Source of the DNA: Periplaneta americana
Lineage: Eukaryota; Arthropoda; Insecta; Blattodea; Blattidae
NCBI RefSeq assembly: GCF_040183065.1
Contig: NC_091131.1
Location: 8,171,001 to 8,235,000, forward strand
Direction of reading: 5' to 3'
Length of the DNA stretch: 64,000 bases
Part shown: one piece after another, positions 10,623 to 21,820 of the stretch
Layout: each line of letters opens with the position of its first letter
How positions within the stretch are numbered: position 1 is the first letter of the stretch
Position numbers and translations under genes: made by a program
The notes under the pieces: model-generated
Seen by the model: the letters and a program-made list of their open reading frames with translations, nothing else
Databases searched by the model: none
What the model was told of the DNA's origin: nothing

Positions 10623-11458
10623 GTTAAAAGTGTGTAATCAAGATGTATGTTACTGTTTATTGTAAAATAATTAGTTAATTAGGGCCTACATAATACTGCT
10701 GATGTGCTCTAAAATAAATTTTGCAAGATACAGTATACGAGTATATATCTTTTAAGGGGGGAATGATAGGTGTCCCTTTTTGGGCTAATGCAATTATGAT
10801 TATCCTATTTTTGGCGTTTCTAGGGTATCTTTCTTTCATTGCTAATGCTATGGTTTTATCGCAGAACATATTCATAAAGTTTTTTTTTTTTTATTGTAGC
10901 TATTTAATACTGTTCCATTTCGTTCTAGATCTTCTTCACTGTTTGCCAGAATAAGAGGATAAAACAGGGCCGGCCGCACATATCCTGACTCTTGGTTGAT
11001 AGATAAACGAATCGCATCTGGCGGGAATTAAACCTGAGTCCGCAGGAAGCACTGTCACTTGACCTACTGACGACGACATGACGATGACACTCGAGAATGG
11101 CGGTTGCTCTTGCTGGATTTGAACTGTGGAGTCAAACTTGGGAAACTGTTCGCGGTATGCGGGCGGAAGGAAGTGCGGCACGCAGGGTTGTCTACGTGCG
11201 AGGGGCCCATTACAACGGATACCCGCATACAATATGCCCGGAATCGAGGTCAGGCCGGGTGGGATAGCAACTGACCAGGTGGGGGCAGACAACGGCGTCT
11301 ACGTTCATCTCACACAGGGAGACTAAGTTAACATTTTCATTAATATTAACATTAATATTTAATAATGATGTTTACTTAACTTTCTATCCTTATACTGCTT
11401 TTTTGAGGCTTGAAATTAATGTAATTTTCCCTAAGGTAGGTTACTAAGATTTCTAAAC
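10623..11458. other. Intergenic, no assigned feature
   Basis: AT-rich at 10640-10940, then a GC-rich patch at about 10960-11310. Within it, GGCGGGAATTAAACCTGAGT resembles a reversed and eroded B box, so an old SINE is possible. Small frames on both strands here do not resemble a family. Confidence 0.4.
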
Positions 11459-13760
11459 AATATATCTGACTGCCACTTTACCGGAAGAATGGAAAAATAG
11501 TGTAATTATTCCCATACTAGCCGTACCCGTGCGCTCCGCTGCACCTACTAGAAATAAATATAAAATAATTACATAATTAAAATAGGACATTTGATCCGGG
11601 GAACATTCGTGTTTGATAGAAAGATAAATCGTTTATTATGTTACTTAATTTAAATTGTATTAAAAAAATTAAAATGCGATCATTTTGATCCAGAGACACT
11701 CATTTGGTCATAAAAATTATTTTAGGAAATACAGGAAACGAATATACAGAATAGCCTATCAAGTTTTCTGTGCATAAGAATCTATTTTAATCTTTTACCT
11801 GTCCTCGATTCACTCAGAAGTTACTGTAATAACATTATAGCATTATGTCCATCTAGAGAAACTACACTTTCCAATGGTGAATTAATAATTAATTATACAA
11901 ATCGGTTAATTTAGCTTCCGATATTACTTCATAAAAACACAGAAACATTCTCTGTAGGCTACCGTATGTTTCATAGCTTTCGATTGTTGTTGTCCAAGGC
12001 CCCTTATAGACGAAGTCATTTGTTTTTTATTTCATTACACCGCCTTAGATGGCGTTGTTATTGTAATTTTGAAACTCATTTATCTCATTAAATATCAGTC
12101 CTATCAAAATTTTGCATGGAATAAAACTTATCGGAAATTATTTTTAAAGAAACGTTTGTTATGTAATATTTTTCATGAAAATTAATAATAAGGGAGATAT
12201 TTAGATTTATTTAATTCAAGCCTCCTTATAACTCCACTTTTAAATAAACTATTTTGAATGCCATATAGCCTAAATTCTAAGTTACAACAAACTTAATTTA
12301 TATTCCAATTTTCATATAAAACGGTTCAACCATTATCGCGTGAAAAGGTAACAAACATCCATACAGACAGACAGACATACAAACAAACAAAAATTTCAAA
12401 AAAGCGATTTTCGGTTTCAGGGCAGTTAATTATATATGTTAGGACCAATTATTTTTGTAAAATCGAAAATTAACAGAGAAATTTCGGCTACAGATTTATT
12501 ATTAGTATAGATATAAAACAGGAGATAAACAAAATGTTGAAAACTATAGAGGGATTAGTGTCCTCAACACATGTTATAAGATATTTAGTAGGGTTTTAAA
12601 TGAAAAATTAAAAAAACATGCTGAAATTTTCCTTCTGGAGTGTCAAAATGGCTTTAGAAAAGGCAGATCATGTGTAGATCCATTATTTAGTATCAAACTA
12701 TTGTTAGAAAAAAGAAGAGAATTTAATTTAGAAACCCATGTAGTTTTTATTGATTTTGTGAAAGCTTTTGATAAAGTCCGAAGAGACGTTTTATTCGACA
12801 TATTACAAGATAAAAATATTCCAAATTTGCTATTACAAAATATAATAGAAATCTACACAGACAGCAAAATAAGTGTCAAAATAAATAATTGTATATCCGA
12901 AAGAAAATTAGTTAATAATGGACTTCGACAAGGTTGTCCACTATCACCAACTTTATTTAATATTTATATAAATGAAATTATTTTAAAATGGAACCAAATC
13001 TACACATCAGGAATCAAAATAACCAGTGCTCTAACATTAAATACTTTACTCTATGCCGATGATCAAGTCATAATTTCCAATTCAGAGGATAATTTACAAA
13101 GAGGATTATATACGTTAAATAATATATTAAAAGATTTTGGGATGGAAATTTCAGCACAAAAATCAAAAGTAATGGCATTTTTAGGACAAGACCCAGTCAG
13201 AAGTAAGATAATACACAATAACCAATGCCTCGAAGAAGTACAATTATCTGGGTTGTGAAATATCTTATCAAAATGAAAAAGATGTGAACAAGAAAATTAC
13301 CAAATTTACACAAATTCTAGGAATAATAAACAATACATTAAAAGCTAAATTAGTACAAAAATTTACAAAAATAAAAATATATAATACACTAGCATTACCC
13401 TCCCTTTTATACGGAAGCGAGATTTGGACATTAAAGAAAAAAGACATGGACAGAATCAAAGCAACGGAAATGAAATTTTTCAGGAGGACAGCAGGATATA
13501 CTCTTTTAGATCGAAAAAGGAATGAAGAAATTTTAGAACAATTAGAAGTAGAGTCAGTAGAAGAAAAAATCAGGAGATACAAATTAAATTGGCTAGATCA
13601 TGTAAGAAGAATGGAAAATTAAAAAATCCCAAAAATTATGATGCAGTATAAACCTAGAGGACATCGTCGACCAGGAAGACCTTTTAGAAGACTGCTAGAT
13701 GGGGCCGAAACAGGTCTACAGAGGCCTAATTCGTGAAGGATGATGATGATGATGACTTAA
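11459..13760 (+). pseudogene. LINE reverse transcriptase (RTE-like), split by a Helitron and frameshifted
   Basis: Coding resumes on both sides of the Helitron at 11517-12511. Before it the frame reads LPEEWKNSVIIPI, and after it KTGDKQNVENYRGISVLN. RT motifs follow: FIDFVKAFDKVRRD, GLRQGCPLSPTLFNIYIN and LLYADDQVIIS (catalytic YADD intact). A one-base frameshift near 13240-13250 separates this from YLGCEISYQNEKDVNKKI, and a TAA at 13621-13623 cuts the C-terminus before PRGHRRPGRP. The copy ends in a GAT-repeat tail (13738-13756), typical of RTE-type LINEs with short microsatellite tails. The endonuclease domain is missing, so it is 5'-truncated. The longest open piece is 12701-13258. Confidence 0.9.
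11517..12511 (-). mobile_element. Non-autonomous Helitron, copy 1
   Basis: Read on the minus strand the element begins TCTATACTAATAATAAATC and ends GGTACGGCTAG, matching the Helitron 5'-TC and 3'-CTAG ends. It sits exactly between A (11516) and T (12512) without a target duplication. A GC-rich hairpin (11529-11544, GTGCGCTCCGCTGCAC) lies 12 bp inside the CTAG end, as expected for Helitrons. Removing the element restores the host LINE reading frame as Ile-Pro-Ile-Tyr-Lys-Thr-Gly-Asp. No Rep/helicase frame is present. Confidence 0.9.
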
Positions 13761-13861
13761 CTTTCTGGTGACATCAGATCAACTGTTGGAAAAGTTTGTA
13801 AAATGGTTCTAAGGAAGAAAAATTTAGTATCAAGATCGACATTTATTATTCTCTGGAACAT

Positions 13862-14240
13862 TAATTAATTCATAGTGTTTTGCTCACGAAGGTCTTTCAC
13901 TGCAAACCCAGCATTCTCCAATCATTCCTATTTTCTGCCTTCCTCTTAGTCTCCGCATATCATCCATATATTTTAATGTCGTCTATCATCTGATAACTTC
14001 TTCTGCCCCGAACTCTTCTCCCGTTCACCATTCCTTCCAGTGCATCCTTCAGTAGACAATGTCTTCTCAGCCAGTAACCTAACCAATTCCTTTTCCTCTT
14101 CCTGATCAGTTTCAGCATCATTCTTTCTTCACCCATTCTTCCCAACACAGCTTCATTTCTTATTCTGTCTGTCCATTTCACACGCTCCATTCTTCTCCAT
14201 ATCCACGTTTCAAATGCTTCTAGTCGCTTCTCTTCACATT
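13862..14240 (-). pseudogene. LINE A 3' fragment (endonuclease-RT family C-terminus)
   Basis: The minus frame 14190-13960 reads MERVKWTDRIRNEAVLGRMG and then KRKRNWLGYWLRRHCLLKDA. The stop codon is followed by recognisable degraded coding (AETKRKAENR-like) down to about 13900. The same family recurs at 16494-18505 and 29106-30060. This copy is 5'-truncated at about 14240 and lacks the RT catalytic core. Related tails carry short tetranucleotide repeats, suggesting an RTE-type element. Confidence 0.85.
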
Positions 14241-14635
14241 TTTGTGTTGCAGTACAATGTTTTCAATATATAATTATAAGATTTTAACTCAATATATTTT
14301 AACACTTACTACGTTTTAACACGTACACGAACACTGTATACTTAGATATTGTTAAAAAATTGTCTAATGATGATATAACAAGAAAAAAACGTTTACAAAA
14401 ATATAAAACTTTAATGAAGAAATCACACTGATTTGTCTTTAACATTAAAGTATCGACTTGGTATATCAATGGACTGAAAACTGTATCGTAATTTAATTAG
14501 TTACACACTTATCTGAATAACTCCCAACATGAATAGTAAATTCCTCATAAATTATATTGTATTTATCAATAATTCTGGGGATTCGCCTTGACTTTCCTGA
14601 TGACGTTTTATTTCTTTATCTAACCATCCATCCAA
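14241..14635. other. Intergenic, nothing recognised
   Basis: AT-rich flank between the LINE A fragment and the LINE C insertion. CCATCCATCCA at about 14624-14634 is the left half of the LINE C target duplication. Confidence 0.5.
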
Positions 14636-14682
14636 AGCGATAGGGTTGGAAGTAAATCCCGAAAAGACTAAGTATATGATTA

Positions 14683-14912
14683 CCGTCGCGAGGGGTGACT
14701 TTGTGCCATGAGGGTGACTTTGTGCCATTCGCAAAAAACATAAGGAAGTATTCTTTAAGACCGTGACAAGGTTTTAAAGTCTACTTCCTCACGATTAGTA
14801 TCTTTAAAACCTTGTGACGGTTTTAAAGACTACTTCCTTACGTTTTTTTTTTTATGAAATTCGTGAGTGGCACAAAGTCACCCTCATGGCACAAAGTCAC
14901 CCCGCGCGACGG
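14683..14912. mobile_element. 230-bp MITE with TA target duplication
   Basis: Terminal inverted repeats of about 45 bp (14683-14727 and 14868-14912) differ at one position. They start CCGTCGCG and each contain a direct repeat of GGGTGACTTTGTGCCA. TA flanks both ends (14681-14682 and 14913-14914). The empty site TATATGATTATGTCTCG is present in LINE C at about 37474-37490, so the insertion is precise. Inside are two further direct repeats around GGTTTTAAAG and ACTACTTCCT. Tc1/mariner-type mobilisation is inferred from the TA. Confidence 0.93.
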
Positions 14913-15465
14913 TATGTCTCGTGACCAGAATATTGTACGAAATGGAAATATAAAAATTGGAGGTTTATCCTTCGAAGAGGTGGAAAAATTGAAATATCTT
15001 GGAGCAACAGTAACAAATATAAATGACACTCAGGAGGAAATTAAACGCAGAATAAATATGGGAAATGCCTGTTATTATTCGGTTGAGAAGCTTTTATCAT
15101 CTAGTCTGCTGTCAAAATATCTGAGAGTTAGAATTTATAAAACAGTTATATTACCGGTTGTTCTATATGGTTGTAAAGCTTGGACTCTCACTTTGAGAGA
15201 GGAACAGAGATTAAGGGTGTTTGAGAATAAGGTGCTTAGGAAAATATTTGGGGCTAAGAGGGATGAGGTTACAGGAGAATGGAGAAAGTTACACAACGCA
15301 GAACTGCAAGCATTGTATTCTTCACCTGACATAATTAGGAACATTAAATCCAGACGTTTGAGATGGGCAGGGCATGTAGCACGTATGGGCGAATCCAGAA
15401 ATGCATATAGAGTGTTAGTTGGGAGGCAGGAGGGAAAAAGACCTTTGGGGAGGCCGAGACGTAGA

Positions 15466-15643
15466 ATGTTAAATGTTATGTTTTATTTAACGACGCTCGC
15501 AACTGCAGAGGTTATATCAGCGTCGCCGGATGTGCCGGAATTTTGCCCCGCAGGAGTTCTTTTACATGCCAGTAAATCTACTGATATGAGCCTGTCGCAT
15601 TTAAGCACACTTAAATGCCATCGACCTGGCCCGGGATCGAACC
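15466..15643 (-). mobile_element. tRNA-derived SINE fragment inserted into LINE C
   Basis: An 11-bp target duplication (CGAGACGTAGA at 15455-15465 and 15644-15654) frames a 178-bp insert. Read on the minus strand it begins with a B-box-like GGGTTCGATCCC, so it is a 5'-truncated SINE, and its 3' part faces 15466. Insert plus one duplication equals 189 bp, a multiple of 3, and no stop is introduced. This keeps the host LINE frame open. Confidence 0.88.
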
Positions 15644-15797
15644 CGAGACGTAGATGGGAAGATAATATTAAAATGGATTTGAGGGAGGTGGGATATGATG
15701 GTAGAGACTGGATTAGTCTTGCTCAGGATAGGGACCAATGGCGGGCTTATGTGAGGGCGGCAATGAACCTCCGGGTTCCTTAAAAGCCAGTAAGTAA

Positions 15798-16161
15798 CAA
15801 TCCATCCATCCATCCACCACTAAACCCAGCACAACGGAATCTTTGCGGGTGGGTTGGGGTGTTACTGCAGGGAAGCACTCTACAAGTCCCCCCCCCCCAG
15901 ATCGGGCCCTGTCTGTGTAATAGTTGATGCACGCTCGCTAAATTTAACGCTCGTCGCTCATCTTGCGTTTTCCCTACTTCCGAAACGTATAATCCACTTA
16001 CGACAAGTTTATTATTGTTCATTTCTTCATTCAGTGCGCGTGCGCTATAAATAGAGTATGGAGGTCACGAGTATCCCATATGTGGGCGCTGGGTAGGGAT
16101 CCCACCATCTTAGAAGGAAAAACGGGACGCGCACCCGATTGGCACATTTACACATTTCGCA
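15798..16161. other. Intergenic with a poly-C run and a TATA-like motif
   Basis: A run of ten C occurs at 15889-15898. GCTATAAATAGAG at about 16033 resembles a TATA box, but no gene follows it. Nothing else was recognised. Confidence 0.4.
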
Positions 16162-16177
16162 TTACATCAGGTATAAA

Positions 16178-16457
16178 AAGGTAAAGGTATCCCCGTAACA
16201 TGCCATGAAGGCACTTGGGGGGCATAGAGGTAGAGCCCCATGCTTTCCATGACCTCGGCACTAGAATGAGGTGGTGTGGTCGGCACCACGCTCTGACCGC
16301 CTTTTACCCCCGGGAAAGACCCGGTACTCAATTTTATAGAAGGCTGAGTGAACCTTGGGGCCGTTCTGAAAGTTTGGCAACGAGAAAAAATCCTGTCACC
16401 ACCTGGGATCGAACCCCGGACCTTCCAGTCCGTAGCCAGCTGCTCTACCAACTGAGC
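16178..16457 (-). mobile_element. Full-length tRNA-derived SINE
   Basis: A 280-bp element flanked by a perfect 16-bp duplication TTACATCAGGTATAAA (16162-16177 and 16458-16473). On the minus strand the head carries an A box (TAGCTCAGTTGGTAGAGC, with its first T missing) and a B box (GGTTCGATCCC). The anticodon-like loop CTACGGA would read ACG. The 3' end (left) reads into TACCTTTACC. The perfect duplication indicates recent insertion. Confidence 0.93.
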
Positions 16458-16582
16458 TTACATCAGGTATAAATAAAAAAAACACTAATTAATAGACGAA
16501 GGCCATGGTCATAGGAAGAAAAGTAAAGAAGGTAAACTTGCGAATTCCAAATAAGGCAATAGAGCAAGTGGACAGCTTCAAG

Positions 16583-17570
16583 TACTTTTTTTTATTTACG
16601 TGCTATTTTACTACCTGTGTTTTGCCATAGGCATATCACAAGATATTTACATTAGTGTTTAGAGTCTATTCTTGAAGTGTGCGGAAGGTGTTGCTGATGA
16701 AGTTTGTGACGGCGACAGTGTTGATATGGAACTTCAGTATCTGGGGCAGCGTTTGGGTTGTTAGAACACGAGGCCGGTCTCTTGAGTACAAGGAGCATTC
16801 TGTCAGAAGGTGTCTTGCTGTCTGAGGTGACTTTTCTGGGCAGTTACATAGGGGAGACGGTGCCTTGTTGATCCTGTGAAGATATGTACGGAAACAACCG
16901 TGGTTGGTCAGGAATTGGGTGAGAATGTGATTAGGCCATAGGGATATAGAGAGCCTGTGGTGGATAGAGGGGATGAACTGTTTGGTGTGATGTGCTACCT
17001 CGGAGTTGATGTAAGTTGCATTCCAAATGTTTGTGTAGTGATTTTCCAGAAGTTGCTTAGTTCGAGACATAGGGATGGAGTTGTAGGCTATAGTACTTTT
17101 ATAACTGGCAGCAATCTTTGCTAGGTAGTCGGCTCGTTCATTACCTCTGATTCCTGTATGTCCTCTGACCCAATTTAGTGAGATATGAGTTGACTTCTTG
17201 AGAGTGATAATTTTCTTTCTAATGTAGACTGCTATTGGTTGTGTAGTTCTTTTGTTTGCGATGGCTAAGAGTGCTGCTTGCGAGTCTACATGTATTGCAT
17301 ATGAGATTTTATCATTACTTTGCTGTTTAATCCAGTCTACTGCCATTTGGATGCCTAGAAGATCTGCTTGGAATACCGAGCATTCGTTGTCCAGTCTACG
17401 TGCCTCGGTGTAGATCTCCATTGAATTTTCTTCTGCGACCATGCCAGCTCCGACGTGTTTTTCAGTTTTTGACCCGTCCGTGAAGATCTGTATATTGGCT
17501 GGGATGACAGTACCACTGTTGCCTATTGTTACGCTGTTGTCTTTCGGATGGATTCTTCCATATTTTGTTG
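16583..17570 (-). pseudogene. RNase H-bearing LINE 3' end (R1/LOA/I-type), nested in LINE A
   Basis: The minus frame is open from about 17568 to the stop at 16666. RNase H signatures are FTDGSK (about 17470-17487), a second acidic motif VFQADLLGI (usually FQAEL, so Asp replaces Glu), VDSQAALLAI, and WVRGHTGIRGNERADYLAK. A CNC...H...C zinc-binding cluster lies near the C-terminus (APSPLCNCPEKSPQTARHL). The insert ends at its left in a T run (poly-A tail on the minus strand) at 16583-16590. The RT is missing, so it is 5'-truncated. The clade is inferred from the C-terminal RNase H domain. Confidence 0.88.
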
Positions 17571-18045
17571 GTAGTTGGGATATACTATAAGCTGTAACAT
17601 GAGCTGCTGCTAGGAAGTCAAAAAAAGGATAACAATGGCAAAGGAAGCTTTTAATAGAAAAAGGAGCATCTTCTGCGGACCTCTGGAAAAATAACTAAGG
17701 AACAGACTAGTAAAGTGCTTTGTGTGGTGTGTAGCATTGTATGGGACAGAAATATAAACATTACGACGAAGTGAAGAGAAGGGCACAGAAGCATTTGAAA
17801 TGTGGATATGGAGTAGGATGGAGCGTGTGAAATGGACAGAGTAAGAAATGAAGCTGTGTTGGAAAGAGTGGGTGAAGAAAGAATGATGCTGAAACTGATC
17901 AGGAAGAGGAAAAGAAATTGTTTGGTCACTTGTTGAGAAGAAACTGCCTACTGAAGGATGAACTGGAAGGAATGGTGAACGGGAGAAGAGTTCGGGGCAG
18001 AAGAAGATATCAGATCATAGACGACATTAAGATATATGGATCATA

Positions 18046-18395
18046 ATATTTGGGGCTAAGAGGAATGAAGTTACAGGAGAATGGAGAAAGTTACACAACG
18101 CAGAACTGCACGGATTGTATTCTTCACATTACATAATTAGGAGGATTAAATCCAGACGTTTGAGATGAGCAGGGCATGTAGCAAGCATGGACGAATCCAG
18201 AAATGCATCTAGAGTGTTAGTTGAGAGGGCGAGACGTAGATGGGAGGATAACATTGAAATGGATTTGAGAGAGGTAAGATATGATAGTAGAGAGTAGAGA
18301 CTGGATTAATTTTGCACAAGATAGGGACCGATGGCGGGCTTATGTGAGGACGAAAATGAACCTCCGGGTTCCTTAAAAGCCATTTGTAAGTAAGT
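18046..18395 (+). pseudogene. LINE C copy 2, 5'-truncated and decayed
   Basis: Degenerate coding of IFGAKRNEVTGEWRKLHNAE through RRWEDNIEMDLREV to MNLRVP, broken by a stop (R*AGHVA) and a short duplication near 18285 (TAGAGAGTAGAGAC). The GTAAGTAAG tail is present. It lies inside LINE A near that element's 3' end. Confidence 0.88.
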
Positions 18396-18696
18396 ATGCG
18401 GAGGTTAAAAGGAAGGCAGAAAATAGGAAATACTGGAGAATGCTGGGTTTGCAGTGAAAGACCTGCCCTTCGACAGAACACTGTGAATGAATGAATGAAT
18501 GAATTCGTAATTTTCTGCCACCAGACAAAGAAATAGCTTTACGGAAAAAAAACTGAGTAGCTCGTTGAAAATGAAGTAAACGAACTCTGAATCGCCGGTA
18601 CTGCATGTTAATAGGTATATCGCTGTTTTGTGTTGGGCATGTGACTTAACACATACTGTACAAAAGATACGTCACGAATATTTTTACATATGGCAC

Positions 18697-20410
18697 CAGT
18701 AGTGGGTACAGTAAGACAGGGAGAACAGTGAGACATTTTGTATTAGATGGTGAATTTTGATGTTGAGATGTTGGTAACAGTGGAGTTGTATGTTGCATGA
18801 GTAAAGTAACAGTATTTTCATACTCGATTTGATTCTAGTTATAAAGATTCGTGATGAAAAAATAATTCGTAATTTTTCACTCTAGAAGGAAAATATTGTC
18901 TTGTGTTCAATGAAGGTTATATTGGATATACAAATGAGATATAAATATGAATGTTTTGTTACCTAATACTATGGTATTTGAGATTATGTTTGGCAAAGTT
19001 TTGTCTTTCTTGTTTTAATTTTGAAGTGATGGCGTCATTTTTAAACGAACTATGCGTAAAGGGAAGAGTGAGACATGCCATTGAATGGTACACTGAGACG
19101 TCTCACTGTTCCCATGTACCAATGATTTGCAAAAACAAACTGTAATTATATTACATTTACCAGTAACTAACATTAAAAATGAACATACTAGTAGCCAATT
19201 TAGAAACAGTAGCTTAAAATAATGGATACATTACATTTTAATGGTTTCATAAATAAAAAATTATTCACAAAATTTAAGAAAATGTTAAAAAATAAATAAA
19301 GAATTACATTAAATTTTTATAATCATAAGCTTTGTTGTCACCAAAATTCATTTCATTTTTTCGCAAAAGTTTGAAATGTCATGGAAAATTCACTTTTCCA
19401 AATGTTCCAGATGTTCCAATGGTTTCCAAATGTTCCAGATGTTTCAATGTCAAGATAAAGAGACAGCAAGTTTTTGTTTTCTTTTGAAATAAATGTAAAT
19501 CATTTTAATGTCCGTTAATAGACACTGTGGTGTCTCACTGTACCCTCCTGAATGGGAACAGTGTGACATTTGCATTTTTTTGACAAGCATTTATTGTATA
19601 TTATGTCCTTTATCTATTAACATTTTTGTTTATGCATTATTATACTCCATATTTTAATGTCTATTTATGCTCGACCATGCCGAAACGTAGTAATTATACA
19701 CCTGGTAGCAGACCTTTAATGTATGTCATTAAAGTACACCTACTCATTAAAGGGCAGGTCTTTCAGCCAATGACGACTCAGGTTACAAGTGTTCAGCCAA
19801 TAACAGGTCAGCTTTCTACCGTTATAAAACCGCAAGTATCGATTATTCTCGGATATGCAATCGAAAGAGAATTAGCGAAAAGTCACGGAGGCTGGAAATC
19901 CAATACTGTCGCAGAAGGTTATGTTCTGTTACTATAACAATTAGCGTTAATTGTAAATAATATTCAAATAAATTCAATTTGTCACCTCGTTTTTCAATGT
20001 CTAATTTAATTTCAATGTTATCTCTGTAGGTTCTTTTGGCCTAGCAAGGTCAATGTGGACATCTGTTCCTCGGAAAAAATCAATACTTTCGCGTCTGCGC
20101 ACATCTCACAACATACGGAACATTGCTGAAGGTCAGACACAATTAAAATTAATAATATCAAGTTAGAAATGTGGTCGAGCATAAAAAGTCGTATGAAACT
20201 CGCCTATAATGGTAATTAAGAAGCTCGTATGAAAATTATGAAACTCGCTTGTGCTCGTTTCATAAATATCCATACTCACTTCTTAATTACCTTCATTATA
20301 GGCTCGTTGCATAATGTACTATTCTATTGCACTTGATTTTTAAAATACTTGAATTATCACTTGCGTACATATGTCTTAATATTTTGTGTCTCACTGTACC
20401 CACTACTCCC
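18697..20410. mobile_element. Candidate TIR element with AGTAGTGGGTACAGT ends
   Basis: AGTAGTGGGTACAGT at about 18699 is matched in reverse by ACTGTACCCACTACT at about 20393-20407. Internally, related motifs recur (CACTGTTCCCATGTACC, CACTGTACCCTCC, GGGAACAGTGTGACA), so ends and interior share a theme. A foldback around CTATAATGGTAATTAAGAAG lies at about 20190-20320. The 103-codon frame 19626-19937 is unassigned. No target duplication could be fixed, so the boundaries are tentative. Confidence 0.5.
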
Positions 20411-21339
20411 CTACGTGTACTGAAGGTCAGTTTTAAGTGGGAGGAGGATGCACTATGCAATGTGTACAAACATTTGTTTTAAAGTCAGCTTGGGTGTGGT
20501 GGTGCATCTTAAAGAAATGTGTTGCAGAAATGGGATGCTGCTCAGGTAAAAATTCGTAGGATATAGCAACAGTTCCTCGCACTCAAGGTTCGTTGTAATC
20601 CGATATGGGTCGTGTTGGTTTGCAGCTATACGGTGGTGAACCACGGCCGCACGTGATCCATTGACACTAACTTCTTGCAACGTAACACGAGACCCGGTTC
20701 AACATTCTTGCTGGCATGCTTTTGAACGGAAGACGCTTGCGTAACACGGCATGCGAGTTGACCAATATTCATGACTATAGCAGTCAGTATTATGGCTCTA
20801 GTCGCAGATATTTTTTATTCTGTTGAGATAGGCTACCTAAAAATATCAAGGCAAGGCTACCTAAAATATCAAGGCACTATGATTACGTGTTATGGGAGAA
20901 TAACAGTGGTTTTCAAATACAGAGTGGCGTAAAAATCAACTTACACTCTTAAAAATAAAAATGTAAATATATCATGAAAACAACGCATGTAATTTAGTGC
21001 CACAAATTTACTAGTGACGTTTAAGGTTGGTGTCAAGTTTTGCAGATTGGTAACGAAACAAAAGAAAACATTTAGACTGGTATCACAGACAATAAAAAAT
21101 ATTGCAGATTGATAGCGAATCAGACAACAAACATTAATTTATTCGTAGGTTGGTATCATAGATTATCAAAGTTTTGCAGGTAGCTAATGAAACAAGATAG
21201 CGCGGGCACTCTCTAGACTTCAAAGGATGACGGATATAACATCGAAGTTGATCAATCAGGCAAAATAGCGCCATAATTTGAATATTAATACAGTGAAGTT
21301 ATTATTTATTTAATTTAAATGAGATAATCGTTAATCAGT
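20411..21339. other. Intergenic, short local repeats only
   Basis: GGCTACCTAAAAATATCAAGGCA is repeated in tandem at about 20830-20875 (two imperfect copies). A degenerate repeat around TTTTGCAGATTGGTA / GGTATCACAGA occurs at 21030-21190. No gene recognised. Confidence 0.5.
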
Positions 21340-21820
21340 GTATAAAACAGTTATATTACCGGTTGTTCTGTATGATTGTGAAACTTGGACTCTCACTTTG
21401 AGAGAGGAATAGAGGTTAAGGGTGTTCGAGAATAAAGTGCTTAGGAAAATATTTGTGGCTAAGAGGGATGAAGTTACAGAAGAATGGAGAAAGTTACACA
21501 ACGCAGAACTGCACGCATTGTATTCTTCACCTGACATAATTAGGAACATTAAATCCAGACGTTTGAGATGGGCAGGGCATGTAGCACGTATGGACGAATC
21601 CAGAAATGCATATAGAGTGTTAGTTGGGAGGCCAGAGGGGAAAAAGACCTTTGTGGAGGCCGAGACGTAGATGGGAAGATAATATTAAAGTGGATTTGAG
21701 GGAGGAGGGATATGATGATAGAGAATGGATTAGGCCTAATTTTCGCAGGATAGGGATCGATGGCGGGCTTATGTATGTGCGCAATGAACTTTCGGGTTCT
21801 CTAAAAAGCGTTTGTAAGTC
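21340..21820 (+). pseudogene. LINE C copy 3, 5'-truncated
   Basis: Coding starts at [19 protein letters not shown], meets an in-frame TAG (EE*RLRVFENK, about 21410), then stays open 21422-21670 through HVARMDESRNAYRVLVGRPE. A one-base insertion at the GGGGAAAAAG run (about 21637) shifts the remainder. The end is recognisable at about 21800 (TTCTCTAAAAAGCG). No RT core is present. Confidence 0.9.

Larger units (their letters stand above)
14636..15797 (+). pseudogene. LINE C copy 1, carrying a nested MITE and a nested SINE
   Basis: A 5'-truncated LINE of the family ending ...AAMNLRVP. Its coding runs from [13 protein letters not shown] through [38 protein letters not shown] and HVARMGESRNAYRVLVG to the terminal stop at 15783. 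A 230-bp MITE (14683-14912) splits the first coding block, and an in-frame SINE (15466-15643) splits the last. The 309-codon frame 14854-15783 therefore starts in MITE DNA, runs through LINE, SINE and LINE again, and is not a natural protein. The 3' end is followed by a TAAG-type tail and a second copy of CCATCCATCCA, consistent with target duplication. Confidence 0.9.
16494..18505 (+). pseudogene. LINE A copy interrupted by two other LINEs
   Basis: The coding pieces are colinear with the LINE A copy at 29.1-30.1 kb. The first piece (16500-16582) reads MVIGRKVKKVNLRIPNKA. After a foreign LINE (16583-17570) the frame resumes with KRITMAKEAFNRKRSIFCG and runs to the IDDIKIYG region at about 18040, with stops and frameshifts. 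LINE C (18046-18395) is inserted there. The terminal AEVKRKAENRKYWRMLGLQ then follows to about 18450, ending in a GAAT tetranucleotide tail (18485-18500). The nesting order shows LINE A is the oldest of the three. Confidence 0.88.

Noticed and set aside
15854..16054. Small gene near the poly-C run
   Set aside because: No family resemblance; overlaps another frame on the opposite strand.
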